Source: Mycobacterium sp. SMC-8 (GTDB taxonomy: Bacteria > Actinomycetota > Actinomycetes > Mycobacteriales > Mycobacteriaceae). From it: 64,000 nt of DNA. The stretch is from assembly GCF_025263565.1 (NCBI RefSeq), contig NZ_CP079865.1, positions 5,518,001 through 5,582,000 of the forward strand, given 5' to 3'. A model generated the notes under the pieces. It was not told where the DNA came from. It did not search any database and saw only the letters and a program-made list of their open reading frames with translations. The translations under genes were made by a program, and so were the position numbers. Below are positions 43,668 through 52,118 of the stretch, one piece after another. The stretch's first letter is position 1. The number at the start of each line of letters is the position of its first letter.

Positions 43668-44141
43668 TCAGGCCAGGTACCTGATGACGGACTCGACCAC
43701 CGCCGCCGGCTTGTCCGACCCTTCCACCTCGATCGTCGTCGAGAAGGTCCCCTGCACTCCCCCGGAGACCTCTGTGACGGCGGTGACCTTCGAGGCGGCC
43801 CGCAGGCGGGAACCCGCCGGCACCGGCGTGATGAATCGAACCTTGTTGAAGCCATAGTTGATTGCCATCGAGACCTTGTCGACGCGATACAGGTCATGCA
43901 TGAAGCGCGGTAACAGCGACAGAGTGAGCAGGCCGTGCGCGATGGTGCCGCCGAACGGTCCTTCGGCTGCCCGCAGCGTATCGACATGGATCCACTGGTG
44001 ATCGTCGGTGGCCTGGGCGAACTGGTCAACCCTGGCCTGATCGATCGCCAGCCATTCGGTCGGACCGAGTTCGGCTCCCGCGGCGGAGGCGAACTCCGTC
44101 AGATCGGCGAACACCGTCATCGGGTGGTGGTCAGTGGTCAC
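43668..44141 (-). CDS. MaoC-like (R)-specific enoyl-CoA hydratase
   Basis: A 157-residue hot-dog-fold hydratase. The hydratase-2 motif is DDHQWIHVD (catalytic Asp and His), followed by GPFGGTIAHG. It hydrates trans-2-enoyl-CoA to the (R)-3-hydroxyacyl-CoA. It is the last gene of the leftward 13-gene operon, 30 bp after the acyl-CoA ligase. Together with three crotonase-type hydratases it gives the operon four possible hydratase/isomerase activities. Confidence 0.9.
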   Translation of the reverse strand: MTTDHHPMTVFADLTEFASAAGAELGPTEWLAIDQARVDQFAQATDDHQWIHVDTLRAAEGPFGGTIAHGLLTLSLLPRFMHDLYRVDKVSMAINYGFNKVRFITPVPAGSRLRAASKVTAVTEVSGGVQGTFSTTIEVEGSDKPAAVVESVIRYLA

Positions 44142-44171
44142 GTGCTGCTCCTCATGGTCTCGATACCGTCC

Positions 44172-45890
44172 TCAAAGCCCCAGGGCTTGAGCAAGTTTGA
44201 ACTTCTGCACCTTGCCGGTCGGTGTCTTGGGCAGGTCCTCGGCGCGACAGAACACCACCCGTTTCGGCACCTTGAACCTGGCGAGGTTCTCCCGACACAT
44301 CGCCAGTACCTCATCCTCTCCCAGCTCGGCGCCCGGGACGAGAACAATGACGGCACAGCCTATCTCGCCCCACCGATCGTCCAGCAGTCCGATCGCGAAC
44401 ACTTGACTGATGTTGTCGTGATGCGCCAGGAGATCTTCGATCTCCTTGGGCATCACCAGTTCGCCGCCGCTCTTGTAGAGTTCCTTGCTGCGTCCCGTGA
44501 CCCGCAGGTAGCCGTCCGGCCCGACGACTCCGAGGTCGCCCGAGTGCAGCCAGTCGCCACGCAGCGCTTCCGCAGTCTGTTCGGGTCTGTTCCAGAAACC
44601 CAGCATCACCGTCGGCCCGCGGGACACGAGCTCACCCTCGCCTCCTGCGGGCAGGTCGTTTCCCGTCACCGGGTCCACTGCCTTGTAGGTGGCGAGCTCG
44701 CCGGATCCGGGGATGCCGGCCACTCCCGCAATCTTCGGCCGCCCCGCCGTCTCGGTCGTGAGCTCCAGCGGGTCCTCGGGACGCGTAAGGGTCATGCAGC
44801 CACCGCATTCGGTCATGCCGTATCCGGTGACAATCTCATGCACATCGAAGTCTTCGGCGATTCGTGGCCACAACCAGACCGGCGCGGGTGCGGATCCGCA
44901 AAGAATGGCTTCGAGAGAGGAGAGGTCGTATTCCTCCCGCACCGGGCTCTCCACCATGGCCACAGCCATCGTGGGTACGCAGAGAATGTCGGTGGCACGG
45001 TGGCGTTGGATACCCGCGAAGTACCCTTGTGCGCTGAACCCGGTCTGGAGGATGACCGCGCCGCCGACATACATCGCCGACAGCAATCCTTCGATGTACC
45101 CGAACATGTGATAGCACGGCAGGGAGAACAGGATCCGACGGCCGTCCTCGTAGGCACGTGTCAGCGCGGAGGCGTACGCGGTGCGCAGGACGGCATCGTG
45201 CGAGGTGATCACCCCCTTGGGTGTCCCGGTGGTTCCGCTGGTGTAGAGCATGTCCGCGGGATCCTGGGGGGCGGGCTCGACACCGTCTTCCCATCGGCGT
45301 TCGGTCCGCGAGGCGGACAGGCTCGCCACGGTGCGGACGCCGCCGCGGGCGCGACCGTCGGTGTCCAGGAGTACGACGTGCCGCAAGGCGGGTACCCGGT
45401 CGGAGTCAGACGGCGGACGATCCGCAAAGCCGGTCGAGTCCCAGCCGCCACAGATTCCGTCCAGCATCTGCTGATAGTCCAGGCCCTCGAAACCGGTCAT
45501 CGTGACCAGGACGCGACATCCCGAATCTGCCAGCACATAGGCGAGTTCGTCTTGTTTGTAGAGGAAGTTGAACGGTACCGCGATGGCGCCCACACGCGAG
45601 ATCGCGAACTTGACGGTCACGAACTCGGGATGATTCGCCACGACCACGCCGACCCGATCGCCGGGTTCGATTCCGAGTTGGCGCAAACCGCTCGCTATCC
45701 TTCGTGATTCGTCCGCCACATCACGATAGGTGAGCGTGCGGTCGTCACAGATGACGAACGGCCTGCTGCCGAACTGCTCGGTGCACGTATCGAGAAAGCC
45801 GTGCAGCGTGGTGGGTTTCCACACCGGGTAGGCGACGCGCAGAGCATCGCGTCGGGCATCGATGCGCTGCACCCTGATGGATGGCGTCAT
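44172..45890 (-). CDS. Acyl-CoA synthetase (FadD-type), copy 1
   Basis: A 572-residue AMP-forming ligase. The P-loop is YTSGTTGTPKG, the adenylate motif YGMTECGG, the hinge GDLGVVGPDGYLRVTGRSKEL and the catalytic Lys PKTPTGKVQKF. It converts a carboxylic acid to its CoA ester. It starts 3 bp after the stop of the second ligase gene. Two tandem ligases with different sequences suggest that two acids, or an acid and a later intermediate, are activated in this pathway. Confidence 0.92.
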   Translation of the reverse strand: MTPSIRVQRIDARRDALRVAYPVWKPTTLHGFLDTCTEQFGSRPFVICDDRTLTYRDVADESRRIASGLRQLGIEPGDRVGVVVANHPEFVTVKFAISRVGAIAVPFNFLYKQDELAYVLADSGCRVLVTMTGFEGLDYQQMLDGICGGWDSTGFADRPPSDSDRVPALRHVVLLDTDGRARGGVRTVASLSASRTERRWEDGVEPAPQDPADMLYTSGTTGTPKGVITSHDAVLRTAYASALTRAYEDGRRILFSLPCYHMFGYIEGLLSAMYVGGAVILQTGFSAQGYFAGIQRHRATDILCVPTMAVAMVESPVREEYDLSSLEAILCGSAPAPVWLWPRIAEDFDVHEIVTGYGMTECGGCMTLTRPEDPLELTTETAGRPKIAGVAGIPGSGELATYKAVDPVTGNDLPAGGEGELVSRGPTVMLGFWNRPEQTAEALRGDWLHSGDLGVVGPDGYLRVTGRSKELYKSGGELVMPKEIEDLLAHHDNISQVFAIGLLDDRWGEIGCAVIVLVPGAELGEDEVLAMCRENLARFKVPKRVVFCRAEDLPKTPTGKVQKFKLAQALGL

Positions 45891-45893
45891 GGC

Positions 45894-47528
45894 TCAGAGC
45901 TCCTGCAGCTGTCCGCGCAGGATGGCCTCTCGCAGTTCGAACTTGCGCACCTTCCCGGTCGGCGTCACCGGCATGGCATCGGCGATGAACCATCGTGACG
46001 GCATCTTGAAGGGTGCGAGGTGGCCCGCGACATACTCGGTGAGGTCGGCCTTGAAACCCTCACGCAGGTCACCTTTGATGTGAATCGCCGCAGCGACGAT
46101 CTCACCCCACCGTTCGTCGGGCAGTCCGACCACGCATGCGTCGATCACGGAGTCCTCGCCGATCAGCACGCGCTCGATCTCGGCGGGTGAGATGTTCTCG
46201 CCTCCTCTGATGATCAGTTCCTTCAGCCGGCCCGTGACCTTCAGGTAGCCACGTTCGTCCATGATGCCGAGATCGCCGGTGTGCACGTATCCGTCCGCGT
46301 CCACGGTGCCGGCTGTCGCGTCATCGTCGTGGAGGTACCCGACGAACTGTTGGTACCCGCGCGCACAGATCTCACCGGGTTCGCCGACGGTAAGCGTCTC
46401 ATTGGTCGCGGGATCGACGATCTTGCACTCCACCCGAGGCAGCGGACGTCCGACGGTCGTCAGTTGATCGTCGCGCGAGTCCGAGGGCCGGGTGGCCGAA
46501 AGCACCGGCGCCAGTTCGGTCTGTCCGAACAGGGTGATGACGGACGCGCCGAAGATGGATTCGGCGGCCTCGATCATGCTCGCCGGGACGTCGGCGGCAC
46601 CGCCCATGACGACCTGCAGTCGGGGTGCGGGAGTGGTCGCGCTGCGTTGGCATTCCAACAGCGCACCCAGGATCGCCGGCACGTGGAACAGGACGGCGAC
46701 CTGCTCGTTGCGCAGTGCCTCCAGCACCGGCGCGGGCTGGAACCGTTTCACCAGCACGGTGGTCCCACCGATCCACAGCGGACCAAGCGTCGCGATCACA
46801 CACCCGGCGGTGTGGAACATCGGAAGCGGATTCAGGCATACCGAGCCCGCTTCGACCTGCACGGTCTCGAGAGTCAGCTTGGCGACGTTGACGAGGGATC
46901 GGTGTTTGAGGAGCACTCCCTTGGGCTTACCGGTGGTCCCTGACGTGTACTGAAGCATGACCACATCGTCGGGATCGGTCGGAGCGTCACGAAGCACCGC
47001 CGCGACGATGGCGGGCGACTGCCACTGCTCGCGCTCCGATAGCGAGATGCAGTGCAGGTCAGGCAATGTCCGACGAACCGAGCCGACGACGCCTGCCATG
47101 TCGTAGTCGCGAGAATCGTCGGCGTAAAGCAGGACCGCCGCGCCGGAATGGGTCAGCGCATACTCGAGCTCGGCTTCGCGCAACGCCGGATTGATGGCGA
47201 CCAGCACCATTCCCGCCAGCGCGGCCCCGTATTGGATGATCGGCCATTCCACAACGTTCGGCGCCCAGATGGCGACGTAGCTGCCGCGCTCGACAAGCTG
47301 GGCCAACGCCGTCGCGACGCGACCCGCCTGGTCGAAGAGCTCCGTGTAGGTGAGCCGTACCTCGGTGCCGTCGCCGTGGCGAACGCCGACGACGGCGAGG
47401 CGATCAGCGTGGCTTGCCGCCCGCAGTGCCAGCAGCCCACCGACCGTGTGATCGACGAGGTCCGTACTGTCGTCAGCGGGCCAAAACGCCTTCTCGAGAG
47501 GAGTTTCCCTCGCCGCGCCGGACGCCAT
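45894..47528 (-). CDS. Acyl-CoA synthetase (FadD-type), copy 2
   Basis: A 544-residue AMP-forming ligase with YTSGTTGKPKG, FGQTELAP, the hinge TGDLGIMDERGYLKVTGR and the catalytic Lys VTPTGKVRKF. ATG 47528 lies 2 bp after the preceding stop and gives the usual start; longer in-frame codons lie within the thiolase gene. It is a distant paralogue of copy 1, sharing only the core motifs. The substrate is unknown. Confidence 0.92.
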   Translation of the reverse strand: MASGAARETPLEKAFWPADDSTDLVDHTVGGLLALRAASHADRLAVVGVRHGDGTEVRLTYTELFDQAGRVATALAQLVERGSYVAIWAPNVVEWPIIQYGAALAGMVLVAINPALREAELEYALTHSGAAVLLYADDSRDYDMAGVVGSVRRTLPDLHCISLSEREQWQSPAIVAAVLRDAPTDPDDVVMLQYTSGTTGKPKGVLLKHRSLVNVAKLTLETVQVEAGSVCLNPLPMFHTAGCVIATLGPLWIGGTTVLVKRFQPAPVLEALRNEQVAVLFHVPAILGALLECQRSATTPAPRLQVVMGGAADVPASMIEAAESIFGASVITLFGQTELAPVLSATRPSDSRDDQLTTVGRPLPRVECKIVDPATNETLTVGEPGEICARGYQQFVGYLHDDDATAGTVDADGYVHTGDLGIMDERGYLKVTGRLKELIIRGGENISPAEIERVLIGEDSVIDACVVGLPDERWGEIVAAAIHIKGDLREGFKADLTEYVAGHLAPFKMPSRWFIADAMPVTPTGKVRKFELREAILRGQLQEL

Positions 47529-47530
47529 CG

Positions 47531-48727
47531 TCAGCGACCGAGTTCGCGACCGACGACGGAAACGAAGGACACCAGACCGCCGGGGCGCCCGCCGAGGTTG
47601 TGGGTCAATGCCGTGTGGGGGTCTGACAATTGGCGGTCGCCCGCGGCACCACGGAACTGGAGCCACGCTTCGTAGAGCATGCGTAGCCCGCTGGCGCCCA
47701 CGGGATGGCCGAACGATTTCAACCCGCCGTCGGGGTTGATCGGGAGACGGCCGTTCGCGTCGAAGTTCCCGCCGAGGACGTCCTTCCACCCGTGCCCCGC
47801 GTCGGAGAACCCGAGATCCTCCATGAGCACGATCTCGGTCGGGGTGAAGCAATCGTGCACTTCGGCCAGTGACAGCTGCGCGCTGGGGTTTTCGATCCCC
47901 GCCTGTGCGTAGGCATCTCGCGCGGCCTTGACCGTCTCAGGGAAGGTGGTGTAGTCGAACGCCGGGTCCATCGAGCCCCGTGTCGAGCCTGCGACCAGGG
48001 ACAACCCCTTTACGTACATGGGGGTGTCGGTGTAGTCGAGCGCCATGTCCGCGGGCACGATCAGCGCGCAGGCGGCGCCGTCCGACACACCCGAGCAGTC
48101 GAACACGCCGAGGCGTCCTGCGACTTTCACCGCTTTGTCGATCGTTTCGGTCGAGACGGGTGAGCGGAACTGCGCCTTGGGATTTCGTGAACCGTTATCG
48201 TGGTTCTTCCACGCCACATGGGTCATCGCGGCCCGCATCTCATCGGGATGCACGCCGTGCTTGGCGCAGTAGGCGGGATCGAGGAGCGAAAACGCCGCGG
48301 GAGCGGTCATGGACAATTCGGGCGACGTGCCGTCGCTCGGCGGGTCGGTGCGCATGAGACCGGAGAAGCCGGAATCCTTGAGCTTCTCCACACCGACGGC
48401 CATCACGACGTCATACGCTCCCGATGCCACCGCGTAGCACGCATTGCGAAAGGCCTCCGAGCCGGTGGCGCAGTAGTTCTCGACACGGGTGACGGGCTTG
48501 TCGTCGGTCGAGATCGCCCGGCTCAACGTCAGGCCGGACTGGCCCGAATTGAGTGTGCCCAGCCAGTACGCGTCGATGTCGTCCTTGACGATGTTCGGCG
48601 TCGCCTCGATGCACTCGCCGAACGCCTCCAGGATCAGGTCCTCGGTGGAGCTGTCCCAGCGCTCGCCGAAACGGGTGCATCCCATGCCGACGACTGCGAC
48701 CTTGTCAGTGATCCCGCGGCTGGCCAT
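47531..48727 (-). CDS. SCP2-type thiolase / acyl-CoA lyase-like protein
   Basis: A 398-residue thiolase-fold protein of the lipid-transfer (SCP-x/Ltp) branch: nucleophile Cys in VENYCATGSEA, EVHDCFTPTE and FGHPVGASG. The usual C-terminal CxGGG of catabolic thiolases is replaced by HNLGGRPGG, as in Ltp-type enzymes. In mycobacterial steroid breakdown such proteins pair with DUF35 proteins for aldol or thiolytic side-chain cleavage. Here the gene overlaps the HMGCS-DUF35 fusion by 23 bp. ATG 48727 fits the start MASRGITDKVAVVG. Confidence 0.9.
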   Translation of the reverse strand: MASRGITDKVAVVGMGCTRFGERWDSSTEDLILEAFGECIEATPNIVKDDIDAYWLGTLNSGQSGLTLSRAISTDDKPVTRVENYCATGSEAFRNACYAVASGAYDVVMAVGVEKLKDSGFSGLMRTDPPSDGTSPELSMTAPAAFSLLDPAYCAKHGVHPDEMRAAMTHVAWKNHDNGSRNPKAQFRSPVSTETIDKAVKVAGRLGVFDCSGVSDGAACALIVPADMALDYTDTPMYVKGLSLVAGSTRGSMDPAFDYTTFPETVKAARDAYAQAGIENPSAQLSLAEVHDCFTPTEIVLMEDLGFSDAGHGWKDVLGGNFDANGRLPINPDGGLKSFGHPVGASGLRMLYEAWLQFRGAAGDRQLSDPHTALTHNLGGRPGGLVSFVSVVGRELGR

Positions 48728-50090
48728 CGGTCTCCGATCCGGTGTCGAGGGGGTACGACTTCCAGAAGTAGTCGTGCACACCGCCTGCGGTGAACAGTCG
48801 GCGAAAGGTGAAGGCGACCCGTGTACCGACATGCAGCTGTTCTGGATCGGTGTCGGTGATCTCGATGGTGCAGCGGCCGCCACCATCGACGTCGAGGACC
48901 GCCTGGATCATCGGCGGCGAGGGTGAATAGGCGAGGTGATCGACGGTATAGGTGACAATGGTGCCGTACAGCGACGCGGCCGGCGCGGCGTCCATCTCGT
49001 CGGTTGCCCCACAGCTGCGACACACGCGCAGTGGCGGAAGGTGCACGAATTCACATCGGCGGCAGCGTGTTCCGGTGAACCCGAACTTCCATTCCTCGCC
49101 GCGAGCGGCAGGGGGTGCAGCGGGCCGGTCGGGTTCTGGGCGCCGCGGCGGCTCGAGTTCCACCAGTCCGTGCCAGGACAGATAAGTCAGATGGGGCACC
49201 ACACGCCCCCCGGCGCGCTGCGCGCTGACGGGAATCGATTGCCGGCTGTGTGGCAACTGACCGGTGGTGCGCAGCAGCACCGTGTCGCAGCCGTCGAAGG
49301 CCGAGACGACGAGGATCGTCTCGTCGGCTCCGGCGACGTCGAGCGCCGCGGCCAGGGCGATACCCGCGTCGGCCGCGCCGGAGAAACCGACGGCCGATGT
49401 GTGGGTCGACTTGAGGGCCTTCACAAGCGTGCCGACACGTTTGGTGATCGCACTGTTCGGACACGCGAGGACCACGTGGTCGACCTCCGCCACGCCCGTC
49501 TCGTCGAAGATCTGGTCGACCGCGGTGCGGATCAGCGCGGAGTAGCGGTCCGCGCCGAAACGCTCCTCCCACTGCTCACCGGTCACCGACCTGGGCGATC
49601 GCCAGCGGTCGAGGAACTCTGCCGTGTGCGACGTCGTCGCGACGATGTCAGCAATCGCGGGGCCCGAGCCGAACAGCAGTGCCGCGGCGCCGTCACCGCC
49701 GAGGCGTTCGTCGGCCGAGCCGGGGCGACCGACCCTGATGTCCGAGGTCAACGCCAGACCGCCGGTCACGGCCGCGGCGCGCCAGGCGGCGATACCGCTG
49801 CGGCCGGTGCCGCACAGATCCGTGGCGAACGACGCGGGCGGGAGGCCCAGGGCGGAGTGGATGGCCGACGCGTTGTTCTTGTCGGCGTAGGCGGGGCTGC
49901 TGGTCGCGAAGTACAGGTTCGTCGGCCAGGAGTGCCCGTCGAGCGCCCTGGTGGCCGCCGCGACCGCCATCGTGGTGCTGTCCTCGTCGTAGGACGCGAC
50001 GACACGGTCGCCGCGGCGGAGCCCGATGTCGCTGCCGGACAGCCTATATCGCGGCACGTAGGTCGCGTAGCCGATCAAGGATGCCGTCAT
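48705..50090 (-). CDS. HMG-CoA-synthase-like domain fused to a DUF35 (Zn-ribbon/OB) domain
   Basis: A 461-residue two-domain protein. The N-terminal part, about 1-300, is HMG-CoA-synthase-like: YDEDSTTMAVAAATRAL is the family block, and Cys93 in DLCGTGRSG is the probable nucleophile. The C-terminal part is DUF35: a zinc ribbon (CRRCEF...CRSCG, two CxxC pairs) then an OB-fold (VTYTVDHLAYSPSPPMIQAVLDV). In archaea, separate HMGCS, DUF35 and thiolase proteins form one complex; here HMGCS and DUF35 are fused between two thiolase genes. A condensing or retro-condensing role on a branched CoA ester is likely. Confidence 0.88.
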   Translation of the reverse strand: MTASLIGYATYVPRYRLSGSDIGLRRGDRVVASYDEDSTTMAVAAATRALDGHSWPTNLYFATSSPAYADKNNASAIHSALGLPPASFATDLCGTGRSGIAAWRAAAVTGGLALTSDIRVGRPGSADERLGGDGAAALLFGSGPAIADIVATTSHTAEFLDRWRSPRSVTGEQWEERFGADRYSALIRTAVDQIFDETGVAEVDHVVLACPNSAITKRVGTLVKALKSTHTSAVGFSGAADAGIALAAALDVAGADETILVVSAFDGCDTVLLRTTGQLPHSRQSIPVSAQRAGGRVVPHLTYLSWHGLVELEPPRRPEPDRPAAPPAARGEEWKFGFTGTRCRRCEFVHLPPLRVCRSCGATDEMDAAPAASLYGTIVTYTVDHLAYSPSPPMIQAVLDVDGGGRCTIEITDTDPEQLHVGTRVAFTFRRLFTAGGVHDYFWKSYPLDTGSETDGQPRDH

Positions 50091-51298
50091 GCCGACACGC
50101 CCCGGAACAGTGCGGCGAGACCCTGACCGCCGCCGATGCACATGGTCTCGAGGGCCAGTCCTCCGCCTCTACGCCGCAATTCGTGCAGCATGGTGGTGAG
50201 GATGCGTACCCCGGTGGCACCGATGGGGTGGCCGAGTGAGATCCCGGAACCGTTGACGTTGAGTCTCTCGTCGACGTCCTCCAGCTTGACTCCCCACCCC
50301 GAAAGTACGGCGAGCACCTGCACCGCGAAGGCTTCGTTGACCTCGATGAGTGACAAGTCGTCGAATCCGACGCCGGTCCGGCTGAAGAGCTTTTCGACGG
50401 CGCCGACAGGACCGATGCCCATCCGGGACGGCTCACATCCCACGGCGGCCCAGCCTTCGAGGTAGCCGATGGGTTCCAGGCCGAGTTCGTCCAGCTTGTC
50501 CTCGGCAACGACCAGACACGCCGCGGCGGCGTCGTTCTGCTGCGCCGCGTTGCCTGCCGTGACGGTGCCCCCGGGCGTGACGGTTCGTAGATTGGCCAGC
50601 GTTGCGGTGCTGGTGTCGGGCCGGATGCCCTCGTCGCGATCGAAGATGACGGGGTCGCCGCGACGCTGCGGTACCTCCACGGCCACGATCTCGTCGTCGA
50701 AGACTCCGGCCTGCACTGCCGCCGCCGCGCGCTGGTGGCTGCGGGCGGCGAAGGCGTCGGCGGCCACGCGGTCGATACCGTAGTCCGAGGCAAGATTCTC
50801 CGCCGTCTCGATCATTCCGCTGATCTCACCGAAACGCCATGCGGGTTGCGATCTTTCGCGGCCTCGATCGAGACGATCGTAGAGAATCTGGTTACCCGAG
50901 CGGGCACCCCACCGCGCGGTGGTTGTGTAGTGCTCGATGTTGCTCATCGATTCGACGCCGCCGGCGATGACGACATCTGCCGCGCCCGTCTGCACCGTCA
51001 TCGCGGCGGTGATGACGGCCTGCAGCCCACCCCCGCAGCGGCGGTCGATCTGTAGGCCGGGCACCGCGATCGGGAGATTGGCGTGCAATGCCACCCAGCG
51101 GCCGATGCACGGGGCCTCGGAGTTCGCGTAGGACTGGGCGAAGACGACATCCTCGATGCGGGCAGGATCGACGCCGCTGCGCTGCACCGTCGTTTCGACC
51201 ACCTTCGCGGCCAGATCTTCGGCGCGCATCGGACGCAGGCTGCCGCCGAAGGTGCCGACCGCCGTGCGAACCGGCGCGACGATCGCCGCGCGCCTCAT
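50087..51298 (-). CDS. Acetyl-CoA acetyltransferase (catabolic thiolase)
   Basis: A 403-residue thiolase II. Cys88 in DRRCGGGLQA is the nucleophile; GHPIGATG and CIGGGQG near the C-terminus hold the catalytic His and Cys, and NEAF is present. The usual N-x-x-C-x-S-G block is modified to RRCGGG. It should cleave a 3-ketoacyl-CoA. It is coupled by 4-bp overlaps to the 84-residue protein before it and to the HMGCS-DUF35 gene after it. Confidence 0.92.
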   Translation of the reverse strand: MRRAAIVAPVRTAVGTFGGSLRPMRAEDLAAKVVETTVQRSGVDPARIEDVVFAQSYANSEAPCIGRWVALHANLPIAVPGLQIDRRCGGGLQAVITAAMTVQTGAADVVIAGGVESMSNIEHYTTTARWGARSGNQILYDRLDRGRERSQPAWRFGEISGMIETAENLASDYGIDRVAADAFAARSHQRAAAAVQAGVFDDEIVAVEVPQRRGDPVIFDRDEGIRPDTSTATLANLRTVTPGGTVTAGNAAQQNDAAAACLVVAEDKLDELGLEPIGYLEGWAAVGCEPSRMGIGPVGAVEKLFSRTGVGFDDLSLIEVNEAFAVQVLAVLSGWGVKLEDVDERLNVNGSGISLGHPIGATGVRILTTMLHELRRRGGGLALETMCIGGGQGLAALFRGVSA

Positions 51299-51549
51299 TC
51301 CTCACCACTCCAGCGGTCGGCCGACGGGTCGAGCAGTTCCGTCAATCTTCCTGTGGGTAGCCAGATCACGGCTTCCAGATCGAGCGCGTCGAGGAAACGC
51401 ACCCGCCCGGTCCGGAGATCCTCCAGGCGCAACCGTGGCGAATTCCCTTCCGCGTCGATGTTGACGGAGATCTTGGCGAATTCGCTCTCGACCACCGGAC
51501 CGATACCGGGCACGTCGACGGGTCCACGGAAACCGAACTCGATGCTCAT
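51295..51549 (-). CDS. Small protein of unknown function in the Rieske operon
   Basis: An 84-residue acidic protein with no membrane segment, cysteine pair or known motif. Visible are VDVPGIGPVVESEFAKI, RLEDLRTGRVRFLDALDLEAVIWLP and DRWSGEE. The start ATG shares a base with the dioxygenase beta-subunit stop (TGATG) and the end overlaps the thiolase start, so it is certainly translated with them. It may be an accessory factor of the dioxygenase; this is only a guess from position. Confidence 0.75.
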   Translation of the reverse strand: MSIEFGFRGPVDVPGIGPVVESEFAKISVNIDAEGNSPRLRLEDLRTGRVRFLDALDLEAVIWLPTGRLTELLDPSADRWSGEE

Positions 51550-52118
51550 CAGATCAGGAATCCCAAGGTGGGAATCGGCTTGTCCTTATCCACCAGGACC
51601 ACCTTCTTGTAGGACATCCGCAGCGCCCCATCGACACGGCGGAGCCGGTACGTCACGCGCCCGCCCCACAGGTGATTTCCCCGGGCCCGCGATTCCAGCA
51701 GCAGCATGTTCGCACCGATCTCGACGTCGGTGTCGCCGGTCGGCGTCAGCCGGCCCCCGAGCATCTCGATATTCGAGATCGACCGCCGCAGGTTCGATGG
51801 CGGCGCCTGGGCATAGCGCCTACCGGTCCGAAGCTGCTTCAGCCTGGTGGAGATGCGACTCCGGTTGTCGTACATCACCGACATGGACTGCATAGGGTCG
51901 GGACTGTCGTTTCCGGCCGGAACCCAGTAAAGCGCGTCGTCGGTCCACAACTCCTCCCACGAGTCGTAATCGCTTTCGTCGGCGAAACGCGCCTCGCGAT
52001 ACAGGAACTGCTCGACGTCGCGGATGTCGTACCCCTCGGGCACCGCCGTCAGCGCATCGGCCTTCGCTTCGACCTTGTCGTCGGCCCCCACGACGTCGGT
52101 TATGGTGCCGTCGGTCAC
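51549..52118 (-). CDS. Aromatic-ring-hydroxylating dioxygenase, beta subunit
   Basis: A 189-residue SnoaL/NTF2-fold protein of the ring-hydroxylating dioxygenase small-subunit family: VEQFLYREARFADESDYDSW, WTDDALYWVPAG, RSRISTRLKQLRTGRRYAQ and RVDGALRMSYKKVVLVDKD. It is structural, pairing with alpha to give an alpha3beta3 enzyme. GTG 52118 overlaps the alpha stop (GTGA), so expression is coupled. Confidence 0.92.
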   Translation of the reverse strand: MTDGTITDVVGADDKVEAKADALTAVPEGYDIRDVEQFLYREARFADESDYDSWEELWTDDALYWVPAGNDSPDPMQSMSVMYDNRSRISTRLKQLRTGRRYAQAPPSNLRRSISNIEMLGGRLTPTGDTDVEIGANMLLLESRARGNHLWGGRVTYRLRRVDGALRMSYKKVVLVDKDKPIPTLGFLI

